DNA from: Neoceratodus forsteri
Lineage: Eukaryota > Chordata > Ceratodontiformes > Ceratodontidae
Assembly (NCBI GenBank): GCA_016271365.2
Contig: CM028131.1
Span: 283,586,001-283,650,000 of the forward strand
Length of the DNA: 64,000 bases
Direction: 5' to 3'
The position numbers and the translations under genes are program-made. The notes below the pieces were generated by a model. The model had not been told where the DNA came from. It saw nothing but the letters and a program-made list of their open reading frames with translations, and made no database searches. Below are positions 20,000 through 30,278 of this stretch, in pieces (the stretch's first letter is position 1; each line of letters begins with the position of its first letter).

Positions 20000-22900
20000 C
20001 CTCTCTCTGCCCATTCCTAGCTCCTATAGCTCATCTGTGAAAAGACATCACAACACCAGCAAGCAGCGAATGCTGGCACTCCTCAGAATCATTTCACTAC
20101 AACTTCTAATTTCAGGCAATGTGCATCCTAACCCAGGACCCTTCCCACCCGATCCTGGTGCCCCCCCCCACCAGGGGCTTAAAATAGCTGCTATGAATAT
20201 CTGCAGCCTGGCCAAAAAGTTGGGGCCACTACAATGCTGGCTGCTGCAGCATCAGCCAGATGTGCTCGCTCTCACAGAAGCCTGGCTGTCAAAAAAGACC
20301 ACTGACACATTTGTTGCTCTCCCTGGCCAAACCCTCTTTAAAGCCGACAGAATTGGCAAATGGGGAGGAGGATGTGCATTCTACGTATGAGACTCCCTCC
20401 TTTGCCAAAACCATCCGGCTCCCTCACTAGATCACGGGGCGCAAGCCCTGACACTAAAACTAACCCCAGACCCCTCCAGAGCCCCTGTAACAATTACCGT
20501 GGCATATATCCCACCAAAAAAACAAATCCCAGCCTTTCAATCCCTGGCCAACTGTATCTCTAGCTTCCCTCCAAATACTGAGCACCTTATAGTGGGGGAT
20601 TTTAATGTGAACTGGCTGTCAAGCTTGGCCTCCTCCATAAGAGACACCCTTGCTGCTCTTGACCTGACCCAGTTAGTTAATCAGCCTACTAGGAGGAATT
20701 CCAGAATGGAACTAGCTCCATAATCGATCTCCTACTCACCAATCGTCCAAACAAAATATCAAACCTGACTGTACTTCCGGATTCATTAAGCGACCACTCC
20801 CCCATCTTCTTCACCAAGTCATGGCAGCAGCAAACACCCCAACCAAGTAGTTTTACCAGACGCCGTCTTCAACCTGGAGGCCTCACTAAACTAAGGAGGC
20901 ACCTAGCCCAGTGTGACTGGTCCCCTATCAAATACATCCCAACCATAGATAAAGCCCTTGACTACTTCACCCACACATTCAACAATGCGTGTAATAAATT
21001 TGCCGTTCTCACCAAGGTTCTATCCAAAAAACATAATGCCCCCTGGGTCTCACATGCCCTCCTACAGCAACTCAAGATCTGAGATGATCTCTGGTATGAA
21101 GCGGTTGCCTCTGGTAGGAAAGCGGACAGGCTTGCCTACAAGATGGCTGGCAATAGCTGCACCTGGACCATAAGAAGAGCCAAATCAGAATACTACAAAA
21201 CTACCCTCACCTCCACCTGGAGGAATGCTAGGTTGTTTTGGGACAATCTTAAAGAACTTAATGGAAAATCCAGGATGCCACCCCCCTCCCAGCTAATTGT
21301 CAACAATGACAATACCTCTGACCCCCTTATCATCGCCAACTGCCTAAATGCTACTTTCTCTGATCTGAGTGCAATCCTTCCAAACAATTTCTTTGACCCC
21401 ACCCCTATGACCCCTGAGCCAAGCAATGCCTACCCACCCTTCCACCTGAGGGTTATTACAATGAACGAAGCAAGGCCATACCTTGTGAAGGCTCTCGGGA
21501 GCTCTAACTACTGCAAAGACTCCTTTGATATGAAAATACTTAACCTGGTACTTGACAATGTACTCTCCCCGCTGACTGATCTCCTTAACCTCTCCCTATG
21601 TCTAGGGCAGTTCCTCACCGACTGGAAGATGGCAACGATCACACCGATACTAAAAAATGGGGACCCCGCCACACCCAACAATTACCAACCCATCTCCATC
21701 CTACCACCCCTCTCAAAAGCCCTGAAGAAAATCGTTGCTACCCAACTCACCGACTACCTACTAACACACAATATACTTTGAAGTGAACAACATGGCTTCA
21801 GAACAGGGCATAGCACAACAACCGCCCTCACAGTCTTCTCTAACTCATTGCACAATGCCCTGGATAAGAAACACCTAGCAGGAGCAGTATTTATAGATCT
21901 GTCGAAAGCATTCGATACTGTCTCACACACCCTACTCATAAATACTCTTTGCCACACTGGACTGTCCCCTGGACCCATCTTATGGTTTACAAGTTACCTC
22001 TCAGATAGGTCCCAATGTGTTAGGATAAACAACGCTCTCTCGTCCCCTTTGCCAGTCCACTCTGGGGTCCCTCAGAGCTCCATCCTCGGTCCCTTGCTCT
22101 TCAGCATCTTCCTGAACACCCTACCAAAATCCTGCCCAAATAATCTCCTACTGTACTCAGATGATGCAGTTCTGTTTGCCTCCCACCCAGATCCCACTAT
22201 CCTACAGTCATCCCTACAACTTGCCTTCAACCACATCAAAAACTGGTTTACGGACCACAGACTGGTAGTCAATGTAAAAAAGACAAAGTCAATGCTCTTT
22301 GCCCACCGGCAGAGCAAGGACTGTGATGCCCAACTTCAAATCTTTTCCAAAGCCCTACTCCCACTTTAACAGGTTCATACCTATAAATACCTGGGCATTA
22401 CATTTGATACCAACCTCTCATTTCATCCACGTATCAATAATCACTCCTTGGCCATAAATATTCGCACTGGATTACTCTATCGTCATAGAACCTGCCTTCC
22501 GCCAGATGCCCTTAACCTTGCTGTTACCTCCTCTGTTCTCTCTCTAGTAGATTATGGACTAACTGTATACTCGGCTGCTGACCACACTGCCCTAAATAAA
22601 ATCCACCTAGCCATCAACAAAGCATGTAGACTTCTCGCTGGAGTAGACAGGCGCACCCACAGCTGCACCCTGTATGCCCTTACCAAACAAATCTGCTCAC
22701 CAAAAAAATTCATCTAGGCCCCCCCCCAGAGTTTCTGCCTCCCTGCGCTCCGCCCACACCTCAGTACTCACATGCTCGACAAATAAACAGATATGGACTG
22801 TTCCCAACGTCTCAACCTCACTTGCACAAAGGTCCTTTTCCTACAGAGCACCCCTATAGTACAGTGATCTCCCACTGACCGTTACCTCTAACACCAGACT
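20000..22900 (+). pseudogene. L2 copy A ORF2: endonuclease and reverse transcriptase, broken
   Basis: Domains in order: an N-terminal segment ending in a 2A-like LLISGNVHPNPGP (20103-20141); APE endonuclease (KIAAMNICSLAKK, EAWLSKK, HLIVGDFNVNWLSS, DHSPIFF); a linker; then RT (NNYQPISILPPLSK, EQHGFRTGHSTTTAL, FIDLSKAFDTVSH, VPQSSILGPLLFSIFLN). The catalytic box reads LLYSDDAVLFA, so the usual YADD is YSDD with both Asp residues kept. In-frame TGA codons are at 20388-20390 and 21779-21781; further frameshifts lie near 20720-21140 and after 22370. It would nick DNA and reverse-transcribe its own RNA, but is inactive here. Confidence 0.88.
20103..20141 (+). other. 2A-like ribosome-skipping motif in L2 copy A
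   Basis: LLISGNVHPNPGP immediately precedes the endonuclease. The canonical pattern is D-[VI]-E-x-N-P-G-P, so the invariant core NPGP is kept while D is N and E is H. 2A-like motifs at this position are described for L2/CR1-type LINEs. Activity of this variant is doubtful. Confidence 0.65.
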
Positions 22901-23287
22901 TGGCCCATTCAAAATATCCCTAAAAAAACACATACTTTCCACGTGCCGCTGCCAATGCACCGGCTAGGTTTGGACTGCTGCATAGCTTCTACCAATAGTT
23001 GGCTACCGGCCCCTGACTAGGTCTACCAGGTTCGGTCACAATAGTGAAACTGGAACTTAGATACCAGCAGGTGCTTAACTCGTGTAATTGACAATGTCGG
23101 TACCCCCGGCTGCTTGACTGTTTGCAACTCAAACTTATTAGCCAGGCCTGACTAGCTACCTAACTGTATAGACTTCACTCCTCCTCTCTATGTATCTACT
23201 GTAGGAATTTTCCAATTCACTGGAATAAGCATGTGTATTGCGGTATGCAGTCTACCTGTGATCTGTTTCTGTTTTCTGACGTGGAGC

Positions 23288-23317
23288 CTTTGTAAATGAG
23301 TCCTTGACTCAAAGGTT
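23288..23317 (+). other. 3'-end hairpin of L2 copy A
   Basis: CCTTTG and CAAAGG pair around an inner stem GAGTC/GACTC just before the A/T tail. The tail at 26170-26202 has the same outer stem with a different inner stem (GAGCT/AGCTC), a compensated change. It probably marks the RT recognition site. Confidence 0.65.
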
Positions 23318-23392
23318 GTAATTCTGATTTCTAAATAAATAAAAATAAATAAACAGTTGCTTTGAAAACTATAATTTTTAACTCTACAGCAA

Positions 23393-24110
23393 ATGAGGCC
23401 TAGGCACTACAGGGCACAGGATACATGCTACAGGTGCATACCCTGGCCATGGCCTTGTGCATCTGTGGTGATGGACACATTGTGTGCCAAGCACAACACC
23501 AGTGTGATCATCCACGGCCCCACGCTACAGCCATGTTGGAGTGCAGCGGGGATGGGAGCATGGAATGTGGACAGGACTGCAGACACAATTGGGTATTCAG
23601 TCGAATGCCCATTCTGCCAGTGGATCAGCTCCCCTTCTCCGTGTGGAGTAGGAGATTCTGGGTACTGGTATACCCTGGTACTGACCATAACCCATGCACC
23701 ACTGGCAGGTGTCAGCCAGTGTCTCTCAGCCCTCACAGCATGTCAGGAGGGTTGGGAACTGGAGTATGGGGGTGGCCACTAGCCCTGCTGGACCATTAGC
23801 ACAGTATGGAAGGAATGCATATCGGCTATGGCAGGGTGCCTCTGGGCGAAGCCTGTGGTCCTCCATTGGCACTCCACTCCTTTGAGAATGACACAGTGTC
23901 TGGCCCTAACCCCTGGTCACCTCCCCCCAAGGGCAGATGCACAGCAGTACCTGCAGATGGGGGCTGGTGCATGTAAGAGGCATGCACCCCTTTCATACAT
24001 GCTGCTGAGGTTCTGTCAGAAACCTGCTGTGTGGCTTTGACACTTAGGGATGCCGATGCCCTGCATATCCATGCCGTGTAGGCATAGTGCATAGACCCCA
24101 GCGTGCGCAT
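23393..24110 (+). pseudogene. Possible PIF/Harbinger transposase relic
   Basis: The 129-codon frame at 23393-23782 contains VGDSGYWYTLVLTITHAPLAG, which resembles the GDSGYPL...L...P...A block of Harbinger-type DDE transposases, where D of GDSGY is the second catalytic Asp. The upstream segment (VIIHGPTLQP...WNVDRTADTIG) could correspond to the region before it. Downstream the frame is lost. No terminal repeats or target duplication were found. This rests on one motif, so the call is weak. Confidence 0.35.
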
Positions 24111-25504
24111 AAGCAGTATATGCAGACAAAATAGGGGGATTCATTGGGGTCAGGAACAAGGCTTTAAGGGAGTAAAAGGGTTAAAGCAGCAAAATAAACA
24201 ATAGGCTGGCAAGTAGCTATCTAACCTTCACCCTGGAACAGCCCTCCTCCAACCAGCACGGTGCTCTACTTGACTGTAATAGTGAGGGTCTACCCCACTC
24301 CCCAACTGGTATCCGTTATACCCCCATGTTTTGGGGATCTCCCAGTGTTTCCTGGATACCCATGTTTTGGAGTGTGGCAGATCTGATGATCACGTTGCAC
24401 GTAGTTGGCTGGTGCTGGCACGCTATAAATAATATTATAAAATGGGTAAACAAAATTGCATAATTTGATTGGCTAAAAGGACCTCTCAGCCGTGTTCTTA
24501 TCAGCATGTATTTATGCCAACCGGCACTTTTCTCCCATAGCTGACCTCATAATACACAGAAATCAGTAACCAAGCCGAGCTCAAAACTATTCTAAGAAGC
24601 GGGCACGACGTGCAGCACCAGTGCGAAATGTCACATTGCTGTCACAGGCATCAAACAACACAAAGCCAATCTCTCTCTCTCTCTCTGTCAAACACAAAAG
24701 TGTAACAAAAATAATTGAAATAAATTCATCCATAGCATTTTCCGCCTTGTTAAAAAAAGTAAGTACCTCAGTCACACTGCAACTGCTGAAACCAGAACCG
24801 CTCGCTCCTGATAGCATTCTGTTTTACTAAATCCTTTCTCCAGGTAACCACAGAATTGATCCTCTGTTCTATCATTCAAAATTACAAAAAAACAAAAGCA
24901 AAGCACTCAGCACAGACCTAGTTCTCCATACAAAAAAAAATCCTGTACCTTGTCTGTAACCCCGAGAAACCTGAATACAACACCGGAAATGGCTATCACA
25001 AGCCAGCTCGTTCATTGGTTGGCACCGTTAATCCGTTATCCTCGACCTCTGTACACCCCAAATTACCATACTAAAAAACTACAAAAGATTACACTGTTGT
25101 GCAAACATGTAAATATGATGAAATTAAATATGACCCAACCGAAAAAACGGAAGTGGCTCAAGCGAGTTCAACAGCTCCCAGCTCCTCGCTGACACGCCCG
25201 ATTCCAACCTGCTCCAACTGAAATCTGGCCATGCTTCTGAACAGCCTACTACTTAAATATAACAAACATTTAAAAATAAAAATAAAACAATGTGTGTGTG
25301 TGTCTTGGGGGCTACAGACACCAGCACCCTCTAGTGGCTGCCTTTTACATACATTCTAGTTATCAATACAGTACAAACACAGGGACTACTTTTGTATTTT
25401 TATTTATGTTAACAGTTTTTAAACATTTTAAACTTCTTACCTAAACTTTTAAAATTACCTTTTTTTTTTACAATGGAACCCATTTTATTAGCGCAATAAC
25501 AACC
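24111..25504. other. Unassigned stretch with short microsatellites
   Basis: No coding signal. It contains a (CT)n run at about 24669-24687 and a (TG)n run at about 25291-25302. The word TTCTTATCAGCATGTA at 24496-24511 recurs near 25586, suggesting parts of one dispersed repeat. Confidence 0.5.
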
Positions 25505-25526
25505 TTACTGTTGCTGGGATACGTGC

Positions 25527-25601
25527 TGATAAGAGTTACCTGGGTATACTGCCATACCTCGTGCCTTGGCATACCCCTGGACATGCTCTTATCAGCATGT
25601 A
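25527..25601. repeat. Inverted repeat (hairpin) around TCTTATCAGCAT
   Basis: GTGCTGATAAGAG (from 25531) and CTCTTATCAGCATG (to 25598) form a 12-13-bp stem around a loop of about 40 bp. The same arm occurs alone at 24496. It may be the end of a small DNA element. Confidence 0.6.
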
Positions 25602-25952
25602 ACCCACACCTTGTTGTGTGTTATTACTTGTGTACTAATTCCCTGGAGATTCAAGGCACTGCACAATACATAAAACAACCAAAACCAGGATCTGCATAAT
25701 AAGCTACAATAAAAACAACTGGCATCCATGGTACTGGCATCCATGGTGAAGTACCAACCACACTTAAATAAAGAGCTCCCACCAAGGTCTTTGGGAGATA
25801 AAGCTGGGAGCAGCCACTTGTGGATTGTGGGACTGCTGGGAGGTAGACACTGTTGGGGATACATAGAGACTACATTTCATTGACCACTACCCCTTTGCTC
25901 CCATTTATTCTACTGTTTCCTTGTCTTTTCCTTCCCCTGTCTTTCAATAAAA

Positions 25953-26113
25953 TTAGAAACATAGAAACATAGAATTTGATGGCAGATAAGGACCGCTTGG
26001 CCCACCCAGTCTGCCTATTTCCCTACCTGATGGATAAGCTGCAGATTCTAGTTAATCAACAGCTTACTTCCTCCTGCCCCCCACTATAGAAACATAGAAT
26101 TTGATGGCAGATT
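25953..26113 (-). mobile_element. CR1 3' tail only, with duplicated end
   Basis: About 130 bp of CR1 3' UTR on the minus strand (plus strand: tagaaacatagaatttgatg ... cttcctcctgcc), followed at 26091-26113 by a second copy of just the first tail bases (atagaatttgatggcag). It is an extreme 5' truncation. Confidence 0.85.
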
Positions 26114-26262
26114 CAGCAGATTATGTTTTACATTATATTTTGTTGTCTGTAGTATTGTAGAGGAACCTTTGTAAATGAGCTCATAAGCTCAAAGGTGTAT
26201 TTCCAAATGAATAATCAATCAATCAATCAATAAGTCAATAAACAAATAAATAAATAAAAATC
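26114..26262 (+). mobile_element. L2 3' tail
   Basis: It ends in the hairpin ACCTTTG...CAAAGGT at 26169-26202 and an ATCA/AATA-rich tail, matching the 3' end of L2 copy A. Only the terminal 150 bp or so are recognisable. It directly abuts the 5' end of L2 copy B. Confidence 0.7.
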
Positions 26263-26925
26263 ATGCCATTATCTGGGGAAGGGATTATGTCACCGGGGCT
26301 TCGGACCCGCTCCTCCCAGGACCAAAGGACCCGCTGCCGCACCAAAGAAGCCTCTGGGGTCTCCACTTGCTCAGCGTCCCCCATTGAAGAAAAGCCGTGC
26401 TCCGCCAGAACGCCTGTTGCCAGGGGCCGCACCACCGCATGCTCGCCGAGGAAGGGAACCAGGAGCTTGGCTGCTCACTGGTACCTTGTACCGCCAAAGG
26501 CGCAAAAGCCGTAAGGTACGTTCTACTGATTTCCTCCCACCGGCTCTCTCCTGTTGGGGTTGGGGGCTATAGCTGGTTCCACCCTTAATTGAAAGCGGCT
26601 GTTTTCACCATAATTTTTGGACTTCTGGAACTCCTAAATGATCCCAGGACTGTGAATGCCACCTCCGTGGCTAAGTGATACAGCTCCCTCGGTGAACACT
26701 CGTCCTGCCGGCGCATTGCGCCGCCCACCCGCCCCACCTCACCCACCCTGGTCGACCCTTTAGCTATATAGGCTCCCGTTGGTCATATGACTAAGTGTCC
26801 ACTTTCCCATTGGCTCCTTATACTCTACTACCACTGGGGGCGTTAGTCCCTTCTCCTGCGGTTAGCACCTTATAACTACTAGGTCGTAACTCGGCCCCCT
26901 GCTTTAGCCTAAGCCCGCTTCTTCC

Positions 26926-27393
26926 ATGCCTCCTTTCCAAATAGAGTCTCCATTGCTGAATATGTACACTCCCAAATCTATCACAGTCCTACGTGGCATC
27001 TCAAATAGACGCTCGCCTGCCTCTCTCTCTCTCTCTCTCTCTCTCCACTGCTCCTTCTTAAACTCTGCTCTTTCCTCTAACTATAGTATCATGCTCCTCC
27101 TCCATAAGAGTCCCTTGTGCTTGTCTGTTAGTCGTAAAGGACTGCTTTTCCTGCTTGGACTAAACAGTATCTCTCTGTTTCTACCCCAAGACAAACAACA
27201 AAACGTACTATCACTCAGTGACTTTAGTTTCTCAAACTTGCTCCTCTCATACCACTACCCTATACCTACTTTTCATTACTTTCTTCAAAAAAAAGGATGC
27301 ACATACCTGTTACTTATGAGCTATTCGACACAAAGGAAAAAACAGAAAAAATATAACATGCTTCTCATGGCGCTGCTTGAATTCCTAGCTTAG
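26926..27393 (+). pseudogene. Open frame before L2 copy B ORF2
   Basis: 155 codons, serine/leucine rich, ending at a TAG at 27391-27393. The frame leads directly into the 2A-like segment after the stop (LLEFLA-stop-RLLLLAGDVEPN), so this is probably the N-terminal part of the same polyprotein rather than a separate gene. It contains a (CT)n run translated as Ser-Leu repeats. No domain is recognised. Confidence 0.45.
27019..27045. repeat. (CT)n microsatellite
   Basis: An uninterrupted CT run in the 5' part of L2 copy B. Confidence 0.9.
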
Positions 27394-27452
27394 CGGCTAC
27401 TACTGCTAGCTGGTGACGTTGAACCTAACCTAACCCAGGCCCGCACCAAAGC
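27394..27452 (+). other. Broken 2A-like motif in L2 copy B
   Basis: The reading frame gives LLLLAGDVEPN, then a 5-nt tandem duplication (CTAACCTAAC) shifts the frame. After the duplication the other frame reads NPGPHQ. Thus the DNA carries a canonical GDVEPNPGP-type 2A motif interrupted by the duplication, with a TAG immediately upstream at 27391. Confidence 0.75.
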
Positions 27453-27506
27453 AACACCCGGTTAACACCCTTTACCAAACCGAATAAGGGCCTTCTAATT
27501 GCTCAC

Positions 27507-30278
27507 ATGAATATCAGAAGTCTTCTAGGTCACTTAACTGAGCTTGAGGCCTGGATACAAATGGTTAAACCCGACATACTATGCCTCACTGAAACATGGC
27601 TAAAACCCCGCATCCTGGATGCTCAATGTACCCTGCCTGGATATGCTATTATTCAACAGGATAGAACTGGTTCTAAGCAGGGTGGGGGTGTTGCCATCTA
27701 CTACAAAAGCCACCTTATGCTAAAAGCTACCCCTATCCCTAGCCCCCAACTGCTCTGCGAATCACTGCATGCAACACTGTCCCTAGGTGCGAAGTACCTA
27801 CACATAATATGTCTATACAATCCACCCACTGGTGGATTGGAAAGTCTCCAGAAACTACTTCAACATTCATCACAAGTCGCTAACATGAATGAGATCATCT
27901 TGCTAGGTGATGTTAATCTGAACTGGCTGGGACCGAATCATAGCACCCTGGCATCACTAGTTCAAAGGCACAACTACCATCAGTTAATAACTGAGAATAC
28001 GAGAATGACTAACTCCCTATCAGGGACACTGTTAGACTGGATCCTCATAAATAGACCAGACCACGTAACTAAGGTAACTGTCCTGGCTGACACTATAACT
28101 GACCACTCGCCCACGATCTGCCACTGGTGCTCCTGCCCACCACCTGCTCCTCGATCCCACCTAGTCACCTTCACTAACTTTGCAAAACTGGATCTACATG
28201 CCTTTCTCCTTGACATAGCCAACACGGACTGGTCTGAAATCTACCTTGCAACAAGTGCTGAGGATGCCCTAGACATGTTCCTGACCAGGTTTGGTGAAGT
28301 ACAAAATCGGCATGTACCTAAAATAAAGAGAAGGGTCAAAGGTCAACAAACGCGATGGTTAAATAAAGAACTACTCCAACAACTCAAAACCCGGGGTAAG
28401 CTCTGGAAGCATTTCAAGACTACTGGCCTACCCAGGGATCAACTTATCTACAAACAGCATAGAAGTGTTTGCAAAAAACAAATCAGGCTTGCAAAAAGCA
28501 AGTACTGCCAGAATCTGTTAACTAGCTCCTCAAAAGATCCACACAAATTCTGGGGTCACATCAAAACCTTCCTTGGCACCCCTCAATCTGTCACCCCTTC
28601 GGAAATGATTCTTCAAAGTATCCACTGCAATGACTCCCTTACTATAGCTAATGCCTTCAATCAACAGTTCTCAGACCTATCTCCCTATACGTCCACCCTA
28701 AATACGGCACCTGCTGCCCCTCAGCCACTCTATACCAAAGAGAAAGCTGATACATCGACAAATGATCCTTTACAAGCAGCAACAAAAACTTTTTATTTCA
28801 AGGCTGTGTCTAGAAAACAAGTTCTTAGACTCTTAAACGCCATATCCGATAACACCAGCCCTGGCTCTGACACACTGGAACCCCGACTGCTGAAAGCTGC
28901 TGCCCATCTCATCTCCTATCCATTAGCCAGGATTTTCACACTGTCCCTCTCCATGGGCACAGTCCCAGGGATATGGAAGGCCGCTAGAATCACCCCATGT
29001 TCAAAAAGGGAAAAACAAAGCGAAATATCGGACTATAGACCCATTGCCATTCTCTCGGTCCTCAGCAAAATCTTAGAAAAAATAGTAGCCACCCAGGCCA
29101 CCGAATTCCTCGAATCTTCAAACTTACTCTGTGAAGCACAACATGGGTTCAGGAAACATCACAGCACCACAACAGCATTAGCAAAGTTTACCTCTGATAC
29201 TCTTGTAAACATGGACGAAGGTCATCTAACTGGGGCTGTGTTCATCGACCTCACCAAGGCTTTCGACCTTGTGGATCACACCATTCTACTGACTACCCTT
29301 AAAAATCTTGGCTTCTCATCTCCTGTAACAAACTGATTCAGAAGCTACCTAACAAACAGGACACAAGTGGTCAAACTCAACTCTGCTATCTCTGACTGCA
29401 CCACGATCAATATTGGAGTACCGCAAGGCTCAATACTAGGCCCTCTCCTTTTCTCACGGTTCATAAATAATCTTCCCAGCAGTATAGCATCTGGTGCCTC
29501 GCTACTCTATGCTGACGACCTGGTCATCTATGCTCGTTCAGGTTGTATTGACCATCTAAACGCCACTCTGACATCTGCCTTCCACTCTGCTCAACACTGG
29601 CTAAGCGCTTATCGCCTCATACTTAACGCCAGCAAAACAAAAGCCATGCTACTGAGAAGCGACCCATAAACTAAGATCCTGCTCATCTCCCTGAATATAC
29701 TGACCTAATGGAACCCTCTCGAGGTTGTAGGTACGTTCCGCTATCTGGGCATACTGCTCGACCAAACCCTTGACCTGAACCAGCACATCCAAGAAACCTG
29801 CAAACGGTTAACTGCAAACTGGGGCTGCCTACAGAACTAACTACATGCTCACACCCACTGCCAAACTGGCCATTGCCAGGGAATTCTCCTGCCAACTCTA
29901 TCCTACTGCACCCCCATCCTAACCATGGCGCATAAAACAACACTGCAAAAGTGGGATACCACCTACAACAATGTTTGCCGATATGCATCAAAGGCCCCCC
30001 GTCTCAAACATCACTGCCAACTTTACAAAGATCTAGGCTGGCTTTCCCCCTCCTCCACCAGACTGTACTACCTATGCTGCCTCTCAGACTCCATAATCAG
30101 AGTGGCTAGACCTGCTACACTATCTGAACTGCTCCAGCCTATTATCCCCTCGCATGAGCTGAGGTCGTCTGACAAGTCTCTCCTAAAAGTTCCCCTCTGC
30201 CGCACTTCCAAGGGCTCAGGTGCATTTGGGCATGCTGCCCCACAAGCGTGGAACTCACTACCTATTGACCTAAGATGA
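27507..30278 (+). pseudogene. L2 copy B ORF2: endonuclease and reverse transcriptase
   Basis: 609 open codons from 27507 to a TGA at 29334-29336, then the same frame continues to 29669 and again from 29925 to 30278. APE endonuclease: GLLIAHMNIRSLLGH, CLTETWL, IICLYNPPTG, ILLGDVNLNWLG, LLDWILINRP, DHSPTICHW. RT: SDYRPIAILSVLSKILEK, CEAQHGFRKHHSTTTAL, VFIDLTKAFDLVDH, VPQGSILGPLLFS and LLYADDLVIYA with intact catalytic Asp residues. The C-terminal part (APQAWNSLPIDLR) is typical of L2/CR1. The TGA falls where related copies have Trp (TN-W-FRSYL), so it is a point nonsense. More stops or a frameshift lie in 29670-29924. Confidence 0.9.

Larger units (their letters stand above)
19335..23356 (+). 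mobile_element. L2-clade LINE, copy A
   Basis: A long L2 copy: 5' GC-rich repeats, ORF2 from about 20000 to 22900, then a 3' UTR ending in a small hairpin at 23288-23317 and an A/T-rich tail (aaataaataaaaataaataa). ORF2 contains several stops and frameshifts. The 5' edge is not certain; it could reach 18590. The downstream neighbour at 23393 is unrelated. Confidence 0.85.

Noticed and set aside
23425..23799. Cys-rich 124-codon frame as a secreted protein
   Set aside because: It overlaps the frame with the Harbinger-like motif in another phase. Cys codons come from TGT/TGC-rich DNA, and there is no signal peptide or repeat spacing.
26926..27393. Independent host gene from the 155-codon frame
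   Set aside because: It leads in frame into the L2 2A-like segment and contains a CT microsatellite, so it is LINE sequence.
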